Assembly: GCF_001563285.1 (NCBI RefSeq)
Contig: NZ_CP005188.1
Span: 501,501-565,500 of the forward strand
Direction: 5' to 3'
DNA: 64,000 bases
Origin: Sphingobium sp. MI1205
GTDB lineage: Bacteria; Pseudomonadota; Alphaproteobacteria; Sphingomonadales; Sphingomonadaceae
The notes beneath the pieces were generated by a model. That model ran no database searches. It was not told where the DNA came from and was given only the letters and a program-made list of their open reading frames with translations. Made by a program: the position numbers and the translations under genes. Shown one piece after another: positions 43,423 to 51,653 of the stretch; position 1 is the first letter of the stretch, and every line of letters starts with the position of its first letter.

Positions 43423-43484
43423 TTTCCCCTCCACCACTCGCTCCGCGAGCGGTCCCCCTCCCCATCTCGCGACGGGGAGGATTT
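43423..43484 (-). repeat. GC-rich palindromic repeat, copy 2 (inverted)
   Basis: On the minus strand it reads AAATCCTCCCCGTCGCGAG, ATGGGGAGGGGGACC, hairpin CGCTCGCGGAGCG, then GGTGGAGGGG. Only the hairpin loops differ from copy 1. It covers the upstream edge of the DUF559 gene and ends 6 bases before the fumarase stop. Confidence 0.85.
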
Positions 43485-43489
43485 AGGCG

Positions 43490-45010
43490 TCACGCTTTCT
43501 CCAGCAGATGTTCCCGCTTGATCTTTTCCTGCCACACCAACGGGGCGAGGCGGTGGACGTTCTGGCCGTCGCTATCGACGGCGACGGTGACGGGCATGTC
43601 CTGCACATCGAATTCGTAGATCGCTTCCATGCCCAGATCCTCGAAGCCGACGACCTTCGCACCCTTGATCGCGCGGGCGACGAGATAGGCCGCGCCGCCG
43701 ACTGCCATCAGATAGGCGCTCTTGTGCTTTGCGATCGAGTCCGTGGCTGCGGGGCCGCGTTCCGCCTTGCCGACGCAGGCGGCGAGGCCCTGTTCCAGCA
43801 TCATGTCCATGAACTTGTCCATGCGGGTCGCGGTGGTGGGACCGGCGGGGCCGACCACTTCATCGCGTACCGGATCGACCGGGCCGACATAATAGATGAC
43901 GCGGCCCTTGAAATCGACCGGCAGCTGCTCGCCGCGCTCCAGCATGTCGGCGATCCGCTTGTGCGCGGCGTCGCGGCCGGTCAGCATCTTGCCATTCAAG
44001 AGCAGGCGGTCGCCATGCTTCCAGCTCTGCACCACTTCGGGCGTCAGCGTGTCGAGATCGACGCGGATCGCTTCCTTGCTCGGCTTCCAATCCACCTGCG
44101 GCCATTCGGACAGCTTGGGCGCTTCCAAATAGGCGGGGCCAGAGCCGTCCAGGGTGAAGTGCGCGTGACGGGTGGCGGCGCAGTTGGGTATCATCGCCAC
44201 CGGCTTGCCCGCCGCATGGCAGGGATAGTCGTAGATCTTGACGTCGAGCACGGTGGCGAGGCCGCCCAAGCCCTGCGCGCCGATGCCGAGCGCGTTGACC
44301 TTGTCGAAAATCTCGATGCGCAGGCGCTCAATATCGTTCTGCGGTCCGCGGGCCTTCAACTCGCCCATGTCGATGGGCTCCATCAGCGATTCCTTGGCCA
44401 GCGCCACGGCCTTTTCCGCCGTGCCGCCGATGCCGATGCCCAGCATGCCGGGCGGGCACCAGCCAGCCCCCATTTGCGGCACCATGTCCAGCACCCAGTC
44501 GACGATCGAATCGCTGGGGTTCATCATCTTGAACTTGGTCTTGTTCTCGCTGCCGCCGCCCTTGGCCGCGACATCAACCGTCACCTTGTTGCCCGGCACC
44601 ATCTCGACATTGAGCACGCAGGGCGTGTTGTCCTTGGTATTCACGCGGCTGAACGCGGGATCGCGCAGGATCGAGGCGCGCAGGCGGTTTTCCGGGTTCA
44701 GATAGGCGCGGCGCACGCCTTCATCGACGACGTCCTGCATCGAACGGCTGTTGTCGTCGAGGCGGCAATCCATGCCCCATTTGATGAAGACGTTGACGAT
44801 GCCCGTGTCCTGGCAGATCGGGCGATGCCCTTCCGCGCACATGCGGCTGTTGGTCAGGATCTGCGCGATGGCGTCCTTCGCCGCCGGATTGGCTTCCGCC
44901 TCATAGGCTTTGCCCAGCGCCCGGATGTAATCCATCGGATGATAATAGCTGATGAATTGCAGAGCGTCGGCGACGCTTTCGATCAGATCGGCGGTCTTGA
45001 TGACGGTCAT
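43490..45010 (-). CDS. Class I (Fe-S) fumarate hydratase
   Basis: 506-residue two-domain [4Fe-4S] fumarase that interconverts fumarate and malate in the TCA cycle. N-terminal domain marks: ISYYHPMDYIRALGKAYEAE, cluster Cys in ICQDTG, GCPPGM-like region WCPPGMLGIGIGGTAEKAV and a Cys in MIPNCAATRHAHF. The C-terminal domain carries GPVDPVRDEVVGPAGPTTAT. Typical length for the single-chain enzyme; oxygen sensitivity is a family trait. It starts 62 bases from the GST stop on the same strand. Confidence 0.94.
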   Translation of the reverse strand: MTVIKTADLIESVADALQFISYYHPMDYIRALGKAYEAEANPAAKDAIAQILTNSRMCAEGHRPICQDTGIVNVFIKWGMDCRLDDNSRSMQDVVDEGVRRAYLNPENRLRASILRDPAFSRVNTKDNTPCVLNVEMVPGNKVTVDVAAKGGGSENKTKFKMMNPSDSIVDWVLDMVPQMGAGWCPPGMLGIGIGGTAEKAVALAKESLMEPIDMGELKARGPQNDIERLRIEIFDKVNALGIGAQGLGGLATVLDVKIYDYPCHAAGKPVAMIPNCAATRHAHFTLDGSGPAYLEAPKLSEWPQVDWKPSKEAIRVDLDTLTPEVVQSWKHGDRLLLNGKMLTGRDAAHKRIADMLERGEQLPVDFKGRVIYYVGPVDPVRDEVVGPAGPTTATRMDKFMDMMLEQGLAACVGKAERGPAATDSIAKHKSAYLMAVGGAAYLVARAIKGAKVVGFEDLGMEAIYEFDVQDMPVTVAVDSDGQNVHRLAPLVWQEKIKREHLLEKA

Positions 45011-45072
45011 CTTGCCCTATGTCCCAATTGTCCCTGCCCGCGCGGCTAGTAGGGATTGGCCCAAGAGTCCAG

Positions 45073-45717
45073 CTATCCGGCGGCAAAGGGGAACATGTGC
45101 CACCAGGGCTCCTTCTCTTCCAGCACCCGCGCAAAGCTGGGCCGCGTCTCCAGCCGGTCGAGATAAGCGGCGAGCGTTGGAAAGCCGCCACGCATCGGTT
45201 CCACCTTGTCCGCGTAGAAGAGGGCAGGGGCAGCCGCGCAGTCGGCAAGACTGAACATGTTGCCCGCCGCCCAGTGCCTTCCTTTCATCCGTTCCTCCAG
45301 CAGGGCATAGGCCTTGCCCAGCATCAGCCGCGCCTCGCCCACGCCATAGGGGTCGCGCGCTTCTTCCGGCCTCAACCTGTCGGCGACGATCGCCTGCATC
45401 GGCGCCATGACATAATTGTCGAACAGCCGGTCCATCAGCCGTACTTCGATCGCGTCGTCCGGGTCGGCGGGGATCGCGCGGAAGGGACCGGGACAATGCT
45501 GCCCCAGATATTCAATGATGACGCTGGTTTCAGCGAGCGTCCGGTCGCGTGCTTGATCCCGCAGCACGGGGAATTTGCCGAGCGGCCAGAGCGCCAGCCA
45601 TGCGTCGGCCACGCCGGGATTTTCCATCATCGCGCGATCGAAGGGCACATCATTCTCATACAAGGCGATCAGCGCCTTCCAGCAATAGGAAGACAGCGGA
45701 TGGTAATAGAGAATCAT
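45073..45717 (-). CDS. Glutathione S-transferase family protein
   Basis: 214 residues from the ATG at 45717, with GGAGAAGG just upstream; an in-frame start 16 codons earlier is unlikely. Thioredoxin-fold domain: MILYYHPLSSYCWKALIALY (Ser/Cys at the active-site position), PLGKFPVLRDQ with the cis-Pro, and ETSVIIEYLGQH for gamma-Glu binding. The helical domain contains FSLADCAAAPALFYADKV. A general detoxifying or thiol-transfer role is likely. It precedes the fumarase gene and is not related to the two module 2 GSTs. Confidence 0.88.
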   Translation of the reverse strand: MILYYHPLSSYCWKALIALYENDVPFDRAMMENPGVADAWLALWPLGKFPVLRDQARDRTLAETSVIIEYLGQHCPGPFRAIPADPDDAIEVRLMDRLFDNYVMAPMQAIVADRLRPEEARDPYGVGEARLMLGKAYALLEERMKGRHWAAGNMFSLADCAAAPALFYADKVEPMRGGFPTLAAYLDRLETRPSFARVLEEKEPWWHMFPFAAG

Positions 45718-45777
45718 GGCATGCCTTCTCCTCTTGGGATGTGAGTCACCGGACGTTTGCGGCAAGGATAGCCGGAC

Positions 45778-45813
45778 TTACCCACATATTCATCCACAGC
45801 AGCTTGTGGATAA
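45778..45813. promoter_or_regulatory. DnaA-box cluster upstream of nrdA
   Basis: Three nonamers: TTACCCACA at 45778-45786 and TCATCCACA at 45790-45798 (each one mismatch from TTATNCACA), and on the other strand a perfect TTATCCACA at 45805-45813. The last two form the dyad TCCACA-N6-TGTGGA. They lie in the 527-bp spacer between the GST start and nrdA. DnaA controls nrdAB in E. coli, so control here is plausible. Confidence 0.6.
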
Positions 45814-46244
45814 TCGTACCCCGACCCCCTATCTTTAGTGGGAAGGGACATGGCCGTTGACCTGTTCATACGCATTTGCGTGGCAAGGGAAATTTATTTT
45901 CGTTCGCATATTGTCCCCCTTGCCTTTTACGGGAGCCAGAGAAGTCCGCGCGTCGCTGCGATGCAGTGTGGCGGATTGCCGATGAAGCGAGTCAGGGGCG
46001 CGCCCATCTGAGTCACCATATCGTCATTTACCCCCTTGCAAGCATTTGGGGCTGTGGCACTATCCCTTGTATCGGGTTAACGGGGGTTACCCAACAGATT
46101 GTGATTGCACCGGCCGGACCATTTCCGGACGAGAGGCGTTTTTACCTCATGCGATCCGCTGTTGTGCAGCCCGCTGCCGATCCGGGCAGTCTTAATCATG
46201 AGGCTTGACCGAATCGAACGAAACAGGAACATTCGGGGGCTCGA
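45814..46244. other. Leader region of nrdA
   Basis: 431 bases between the DnaA boxes and nrdA with no gene. A 16-mer at about 46055 (GCACTATCCCTTGTAT) matches the NrdR box pattern at 11 of 16 positions, but I see no second box three turns away. No cobalamin riboswitch is recognisable, in keeping with a class I enzyme. Confidence 0.35.
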
Positions 46245-48179
46245 ATGGATTTTCGTGACAGCGAACAGACAGGTGCAAGCGACGTGGCGACGGTGATCGA
46301 CGAAGTGATTGAAACGGTGGCGGAAAAGAAGAAGGCTGCGCCCGCCAAGGAGGCGCCGCGTTCCTCTTCCTCCATCCAGGCGCGCCGGTTCGACGTCGTC
46401 ACGGACGAGAGCCGCGACGCGCTGCTGACCGAATTCGGCAAGGATACGCTCAAGGACCGCTATCTGCTGCCCGGTGAGAATTACCAGGACCTGTTCGCCC
46501 GCGTGGCGGCGGCCTATGCCGACGACCAGGGCCATGCCCAGCGCGTCTATGACTATATCTCGCGCCTCTGGTTCATGCCTGCGACGCCCGTGCTGTCGAA
46601 CGGCGGTACGGGGCGCGGCCTGCCGATCAGCTGCTATCTGAACAGCGTTGACGACAGCCTGGAAGGCATCGTCAACACCTGGAACGAGAATGTCTGGCTC
46701 GCCTCGCGCGGCGGCGGCATCGGCACCTATTGGGGCAGCGTGCGCGGGATCGGCGAGCCGGTCGGCCTGAATGGCAAGACCAGCGGCATCATTCCCTTCG
46801 TCCGCGTGATGGACAGCCTGACGCTGGCGATCAGCCAGGGCTCGCTGCGCCGGGGATCGGCCGCCTGCTATCTCGACATCTCCCACCCGGAGATCGAGGA
46901 GTTCCTGGAAATCCGCAAGCCCAGCGGCGATTTCAACCGCAAGGCGCTGAACCTGCACCATGGCGTGCTGCTGACCGACGAGTTCATGAGGGCGGTGCAT
47001 AATGGCGACGAATTTCAGCTGAAATCGCCCAAGGACGGTTCGGTCCGGGGCAAGGTGGATGCGCGCAGTCTGTTCCAGAAGCTGGTGGAAACCCGCCTGG
47101 CGACCGGCGAACCCTATATCGTTTTCTCCGATACCGTGAACAACACGATGCCCAAGCATCATCGTGACCTGGGCCTCAAGGTATCGACATCCAATCTCTG
47201 TTCAGAAATCACTTTGCCGACGGGTCGCGACCATCTCGGCAAGGACCGGACGGCGGTCTGCTGCCTTTCGTCCCTGAATCTGGAAACCTGGGACGAATGG
47301 AACAAGGACGCCGTTTTCGTGGAGGACGTCATGCGCTTCCTCGACAACGTGCTGCAGGACTATATCGACCGAGCGCCGGACGAAATGGCGCGGGCCAAAT
47401 ATAGTGCTGAGCGCGAACGGTCAGTGGGCCTGGGGGTTATGGGGTTCCACTCCTTCCTCCAGGCCCGGGGCCTTCCTTTCGAAGGGGCGATGGCCAAGAG
47501 CTGGAACCTGCGCATCTTCAAGCATATCAACGAGAAGGTGAACGAAGCCTCCATGCAGCTCGCGGTCGAGCGGGGTCCATGCCCCGACGCCGCCGACATG
47601 GGCGTAATGGAACGCTTTTCCTGCAAGATGGCGATCGCGCCGACCGCGTCGATCAGCATCATCTGCGGTGGCACGTCGGCCTGTATCGAACCGATCCCGG
47701 CGAACATCTACACCCACAAGACGCTGTCCGGCAGCTTCGTGGTGAAGAACCCCTATCTGGAAAAGATCCTTCGCGACAAATCGAAGGATTCGACGAACGT
47801 CTGGAACACGATTCTGGAGCGTGGCGGCAGCGTCCAGCATCTCGACTTCCTGAGCCAGGAAGAAAAGGACACGTTCAAGACCAGCTTCGAAATCGACCAG
47901 CGCTGGCTGCTCGAACTGGCCGCCGACCGCACGCCCTATATCGACCAGGCGCAGTCGCTGAACCTGTTCATCCCGGCCGATGTGGAAAAATGGGATCTTC
48001 TGATGCTCCATTACCGCGCGTGGGAGCTGGGCATCAAGTCGCTCTATTATCTGCGGTCGAAATCGGTGCAGCGCGCAGGTTTTGCCGGCGGGGTTGAAGC
48101 CGACAATACGATCGATGCGCCAAAGTTCGAACTGGCCGGCGGGAGCACCGACTATGACGAATGCCTCGCCTGCCAATGA
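46245..48179 (+). CDS. nrdA: Class I ribonucleotide reductase, alpha subunit
   Basis: 644-residue large subunit that converts NDPs to dNDPs. The barrel holds FMPATPVLSNGGTGRGLPIS followed by CYLN (substrate Cys), the finger region with SNLCSEITLPT (catalytic Cys) and the second redox Cys in TAVCCLSSLNLE. PTASISIICGGTSACIEPIP is the phosphate-binding loop, and the C-terminal redox tail ends DECLACQ. The N-terminus is a disordered Ala/Lys/Ser-rich stretch; I see no ATP-cone, so the overall activity site seems absent. It is preceded by GGGGG and a cluster of DnaA boxes. NrdB follows, after an antisense small gene. Confidence 0.94.
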   Translation: MDFRDSEQTGASDVATVIDEVIETVAEKKKAAPAKEAPRSSSSIQARRFDVVTDESRDALLTEFGKDTLKDRYLLPGENYQDLFARVAAAYADDQGHAQRVYDYISRLWFMPATPVLSNGGTGRGLPISCYLNSVDDSLEGIVNTWNENVWLASRGGGIGTYWGSVRGIGEPVGLNGKTSGIIPFVRVMDSLTLAISQGSLRRGSAACYLDISHPEIEEFLEIRKPSGDFNRKALNLHHGVLLTDEFMRAVHNGDEFQLKSPKDGSVRGKVDARSLFQKLVETRLATGEPYIVFSDTVNNTMPKHHRDLGLKVSTSNLCSEITLPTGRDHLGKDRTAVCCLSSLNLETWDEWNKDAVFVEDVMRFLDNVLQDYIDRAPDEMARAKYSAERERSVGLGVMGFHSFLQARGLPFEGAMAKSWNLRIFKHINEKVNEASMQLAVERGPCPDAADMGVMERFSCKMAIAPTASISIICGGTSACIEPIPANIYTHKTLSGSFVVKNPYLEKILRDKSKDSTNVWNTILERGGSVQHLDFLSQEEKDTFKTSFEIDQRWLLELAADRTPYIDQAQSLNLFIPADVEKWDLLMLHYRAWELGIKSLYYLRSKSVQRAGFAGGVEADNTIDAPKFELAGGSTDYDECLACQ

Positions 48180-48194
48180 GCTAATGGGGGGGAT

Positions 48195-48222
48195 GGACGC
48201 GGCGGCTAACCCTGCCGCGTCC
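48195..48222. terminator. Hairpin between nrdA and DUF2171 gene
   Basis: A perfect 9-bp stem GGACGCGGC/GCCGCGTCC with a ten-base loop lies 15 bases after the nrdA stop and 21 bases after the end of the convergent DUF2171 gene. No T tract follows on the plus strand, so it may attenuate rather than end transcription. Confidence 0.5.
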
Positions 48223-48243
48223 AAACCATTGCCCGTCAACGAT

Positions 48244-48501
48244 TCAGCGTTCGTCCTCTTCCTCTTCGAAAAGGACAGCGTTGGCGCCCGTAGCCGACAG
48301 CCTTACGGTGCCATCCTCGTCAATCCCGGCGATCAATCCTTCGCTGATATAATGATGATGTCCCGCATGACTGCCTTCGCCGCTGTCCGCCTTGACCAGC
48401 TTGATACGGTCTCCCTGGACATGATCGACGGTGCCCACATGCACGCCATCGGCGCCGATAATATCGGCATGTTCCTTGATGCTGCTCAGATCAACCATCA
48501 T
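48244..48501 (-). CDS. DUF2171 protein
   Basis: 85 residues of the DUF2171 family (PRC-barrel-like): DLSSIKEHADIIGADGVHVG, TVDHVQGDRIKLVKADSGEG, HHHYISEGLIAGID, ending in an acidic tail. Small cytosolic proteins of this kind are common in sphingomonads and rhizobia; the function is unknown. AGGAG precedes the start. It lies on the opposite strand between nrdA and nrdB. Confidence 0.85.
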   Translation of the reverse strand: MMVDLSSIKEHADIIGADGVHVGTVDHVQGDRIKLVKADSGEGSHAGHHHYISEGLIAGIDEDGTVRLSATGANAVLFEEEEDER

Positions 48502-48586
48502 ATTGCTCCTGTGCCGGGAATGACGGGGTCTGAACGCCCCGAACCCGCACAGGTTGCGCTAACCCATTAATCGCGGAGCCGACCCC

Positions 48587-49642
48587 ATGCCCCTTCTGCA
48601 AGCCAGCAAGGTCTATAAGCCTTTCGAATATCCCTGGGCCTATGAATATTGGAAGCGCCAGCAGCAGCTCCACTGGTTGCCCGAGGAAGTGCCGTTGGGC
48701 GAGGATTGCCGCGATTGGGCGCAGAAGCTGTCCGACCATGAACGCAACCTGCTGACCCAGATCTTCCGCTTCTTCACCCAGGCGGACGTGGAAGTGCAGG
48801 ATTGCTACCACGAAAAATATGGCCGCGTGTTCAAGCCGACCGAAGTGAAGATGATGCTGACCGCGTTCAGCAACATGGAAACGGTCCATATCGCCGCCTA
48901 CAGCCATCTGCTCGACACGATCGGCATGCCCGAAAGCGAATATAGCGCCTTCCTCCAGTATAAGGAGATGCGCGACAAGCATGACTATCTGCAGCAGTTC
49001 GGCGTCGATACCGATGAGGATATCGCCCGCACGCTCGCCATGTTCGGCGGCTTTACCGAAGGCTTGCAGCTGTTCGCGTCCTTCGCGATGCTGATGAACT
49101 TCCCGCGCTTCAACAAGATGAAGGGCATGGGCCAGATCGTCACCTGGTCGGTCCGCGACGAGACGCTGCACTGCGAAGGCATCATCAAGCTGTTCCACGC
49201 CTTCTGCGCCGAACGCGGCTGCCTGACCCCCGCGGTCAAGGACGACATCATGGACATGTGCCAGAAAACGGTGCGGATCGAGGATGCGTTCGTCGACCTC
49301 GTTTTCGAAATGGGCCCGGTGCCCGGCATGACGCCCAAGGACATCAAGAAATATGTCCGCTACATCGCCGATTGGCGGTTGGGGCAGCTGGGCCTGAAAC
49401 CCATCTACATGATCGACGACCACCCGCTCCCCTGGCTCGCCCCGCTGCTGAACGGCGTGGAGCACGCCAACTTCTTCGAAACCCGCGCGACCGAATATTC
49501 AAAGGGCGCGACGCGCGGCCAGTGGAACGAAGTGTGGGACGCGTTCGACCGCCGCAAGAAGCTGAAAAGCGGCGACGCGGCGAATGCGGATGAAGTGGCG
49601 GACCCGGATATGTTCAAGGCGGCGGGGATTGCTGCGGAGTAG
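48587..49642 (+). CDS. nrdB: Class I ribonucleotide reductase, beta subunit
   Basis: 351-residue ferritin-like small subunit that holds the diiron-tyrosyl radical. The metal and radical residues are readable: Asp in QADVEVQD, Glu-x2-His-x3-Tyr in METVHIAAYSHL (the Tyr is the radical site), then further Glu and His in SVRDETLHCEGII. It has no ATP-cone at its N-terminus. It lies about 400 bases after nrdA with a DUF2171 gene antisense between. It works as a partner of NrdA in dNTP supply. Confidence 0.94.
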   Translation: MPLLQASKVYKPFEYPWAYEYWKRQQQLHWLPEEVPLGEDCRDWAQKLSDHERNLLTQIFRFFTQADVEVQDCYHEKYGRVFKPTEVKMMLTAFSNMETVHIAAYSHLLDTIGMPESEYSAFLQYKEMRDKHDYLQQFGVDTDEDIARTLAMFGGFTEGLQLFASFAMLMNFPRFNKMKGMGQIVTWSVRDETLHCEGIIKLFHAFCAERGCLTPAVKDDIMDMCQKTVRIEDAFVDLVFEMGPVPGMTPKDIKKYVRYIADWRLGQLGLKPIYMIDDHPLPWLAPLLNGVEHANFFETRATEYSKGATRGQWNEVWDAFDRRKKLKSGDAANADEVADPDMFKAAGIAAE

Positions 49643-49675
49643 GTATGTCTAAGTAGTTAGAGTATTGGGGACGGC

Positions 49676-50290
49676 ATGGCGAAAGTTCCTGCACACTGTG
49701 GCCATTGCGGTCTCCAATTCTATTCAGAAAACTTTATAGGCGGCAGTGGCGCTAGCGGCATCACTTTGAAGGGTAACAGGACTAATTGTCCGCGTTGCGG
49801 CGGTTGGGCAAATCTAGCTGATGGCATCTTTAACCTGCACGATGATCAGCTTGAGCTCGTGGATGGACCTCCGCTTACCCGTGCGATGATGGCTCAGCTA
49901 AGGCTGATCGCAGAAAAAGCTAAGTTAAAAGCCGCTGACGCGGAGGAATTACTCGCTGAAGTAGCCGAGGTCAGCCCGGAGCTGGCCGAAAAAATACGCG
50001 GGCGAGGCTTGCCATATTTCGTCATCGTGCTGCTGATAATCTGGCTCATAAAAAGTGTTAATTTGAACGTGACGGTGGACTTGAATCGGCTCATTGATCA
50101 GGCGGTTGGTGCAGAGCAATCAGAAAAGCCAGATCAGCTTTTTGACATTCCGTTGCCTAATCAGCCAGAGTTAAGTCCCTCTGGTTCTTTAGTATATGAA
50201 ACGGAAATAGCTCCTTTGAGCCGTCAAGTGAGGCGACAGCTTGAGCGCCAAGCGCACAAGGCATATTGGCCAAAGCAAAGGGACGCTTAG
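49676..50290 (+). CDS. Zinc-ribbon membrane protein of unknown function, probably acquired
   Basis: 204 residues. The N-terminal zinc ribbon (CGHCGLQFYSEN ... NCPRCGGWANL, CxxC-x(n)-CxxC) is followed by a helical segment rich in Ala/Glu (IAEKAKLKAADAEELLAEVA), a single membrane helix (PYFVIVLLIIWLIKSVNLNV) and a basic C-terminal end. The zinc ribbon would be cytosolic. Codons such as TTA, AAA, TTT and AAT and the lower GC differ from neighbours, so I infer transfer. No family recognised. It follows nrdB by 33 bases but is unlikely to be part of that operon. Confidence 0.7.
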   Translation: MAKVPAHCGHCGLQFYSENFIGGSGASGITLKGNRTNCPRCGGWANLADGIFNLHDDQLELVDGPPLTRAMMAQLRLIAEKAKLKAADAEELLAEVAEVSPELAEKIRGRGLPYFVIVLLIIWLIKSVNLNVTVDLNRLIDQAVGAEQSEKPDQLFDIPLPNQPELSPSGSLVYETEIAPLSRQVRRQLERQAHKAYWPKQRDA

Positions 50291-50495
50291 GGACGTCTGG
50301 CTGTCTCTCCAAAAACCCTCTGCGAGCATTGAGTGACAGGCGTGGCGGCCCTACACGCTCTTCAAGCCTTAGGAGCTCATTCGCCGCCGCCTGTCCCCTC
50401 GCTGAACGCCATGTTTTGTTCCGTTCATGCAACGTCCATGCGTCATGAGGTGTTTTAGCTTCACAGCCTGATAATAATGGCAGAGGAGCCAAGTC

Positions 50496-51083
50496 ATGAC
50501 ATTTTCGATGAAGCGGACCATTGCCGCTTTTTCCCTTGGCGCGATGACGCTGACGGGTTTGGCGGCGACGCCGGTGTTTGCCCAGTCCCGTGAATGGCGG
50601 GAAGACGCCCGCGAATATCGCAAGGATGTGCGCGAAGCGCGGCGCGAACGGGACAAGGATCGCCGCGAATCCCGGCGCGAATATCGCAAGGACGTGCGGG
50701 AAGCGCGTCGCGATTTCAGGGAGGATCGCAGGGACGACCGTCGCGATGGTTGGCGTCGTCCGGGTAGGGTTGTTTACAATTATGACTGGAACCGCCCGGA
50801 TCGCCGCTATGGCTCGCGCTACCGGCCCGACCGCTATTATCGCGGTGGCTATGAGCCGATCCGCGTGACCCGGTCGACCCGCATCTATCGCGGCTATGAC
50901 GACCGCTATTATTGCCGCCGCTCGGACGGCACGACTGGCCTGATCGTCGGCGCGGCGTTGGGTGGGCTGCTCGGTAGCCAACTCGATCGTGGCTATTCGA
51001 ACACGGCTGGCATCCTGATCGGTGGCGGCGCGGGCGCGCTGCTGGGCCGAGAGATCGACCGGGGCAGCCTGAACTGCCGCTAA
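50496..51083 (+). CDS. Exported glycine-zipper 2TM protein with Arg-rich repeats
   Basis: 195 residues. GAGGAG lies upstream of the ATG. Signal peptide (MKRTIAAFSLGAMTLTGLAA, from Met5), then a repeat of Arg/Glu/Asp units (two near-identical copies of EYRKDVREARR in about 40 residues), a Tyr/Arg-rich part, and a C-terminal glycine-zipper (TGLIVGAALGGLLGSQLDRG, then TAGILIGGGAGALLGREIDR). Glycine-zipper proteins insert in or bind the outer membrane. It is probably an envelope protein of unknown role; it resembles the RcnB-like protein at 63118 in its charged part. Confidence 0.8.
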   Translation: MTFSMKRTIAAFSLGAMTLTGLAATPVFAQSREWREDAREYRKDVREARRERDKDRRESRREYRKDVREARRDFREDRRDDRRDGWRRPGRVVYNYDWNRPDRRYGSRYRPDRYYRGGYEPIRVTRSTRIYRGYDDRYYCRRSDGTTGLIVGAALGGLLGSQLDRGYSNTAGILIGGGAGALLGREIDRGSLNCR

Positions 51084-51093
51084 CCATGGTATA

Positions 51094-51131
51094 GAGGCTG
51101 GCGCGCCCCGGATCAGAGGTGCGCCAGTCTC
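51094..51131 (+). terminator. Terminator-like hairpin
   Basis: GAGGCTGGCGC/GCGCCAGTCTC, an 11-bp stem with one mismatch, starts eleven bases after the glycine-zipper stop. It is followed by ATTTAC, so the T tract is weak. Confidence 0.6.
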
Positions 51132-51212
51132 ATTTACACCTACTGCAAGTCGCCTCCAGAATAGGATGGCGCGATAATCTTCCGCCGTTCAAGCCCGGAA
51201 AAGCCGGCTTCC

Positions 51213-51518
51213 CTATTCTTCGTTCTCGGTGCGACCGAGATATTCTTCTTCATCGTCCATCTGCGGCTCGCCAGCGAAGGCGTCATTGTCGATCCGACCG
51301 GACCGGTTCATTTCCTCCATCCGCTCGACCAGGTCGGGTGTGTCGTCGGGAATGATCTGCGCCGGGTTGGGGCGTCCACCGCGTTCGCTGTCCTCGGACA
51401 GGTCGGTTGAGCGGACGCGCGCATCGCCCGCGACGTCCTGCGCCTGCGTTCCGCTGTCGCGCTGCTCGTCATTTTCCTCGATCTGGTCGGGCAAACGGTC
51501 CTTGTCGTCCTGGTTCAT
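51213..51518 (-). CDS. Small acidic disordered protein
   Basis: 101 residues from the ATG at 51518. It is very acidic and polar (NQDDKDRLPDQIEENDEQRD, DLVERMEEMNRSGRIDNDAF) with no signal peptide, helices or Cys. It is probably an intrinsically disordered cytosolic protein. The start is set by AAGGAGATATACC directly before the ATG, an exceptionally strong ribosome site. No known family; likely expressed at high level. Confidence 0.7.
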   Translation of the reverse strand: MNQDDKDRLPDQIEENDEQRDSGTQAQDVAGDARVRSTDLSEDSERGGRPNPAQIIPDDTPDLVERMEEMNRSGRIDNDAFAGEPQMDDEEEYLGRTENEE

Positions 51519-51653
51519 GGTATATCTCCTTGCCTGCCCAACCGACCAACCGGGGCACCCGTTCCATGCCCCGCAAAAGGCGCTGGACAGCGGCAGCGGC
51601 AGGGGGCAAGAGCCGCCCGATCCTTTTTTCGCTACTGCTTCCAAGGAACGTCC

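Noticed and set aside
43508..45049. 513-codon open frame antisense to fumarase
   Set aside because: Shadow frame; the fumarase is supported by all its motifs.
46050..46075. NrdR box before nrdA
   Set aside because: A single 11-of-16 match without a partner three helical turns away is too weak.
45814..46244. Cobalamin riboswitch before nrdA
   Set aside because: I cannot find a B12-box and the reductase is class I with a diiron beta subunit, not B12-dependent.
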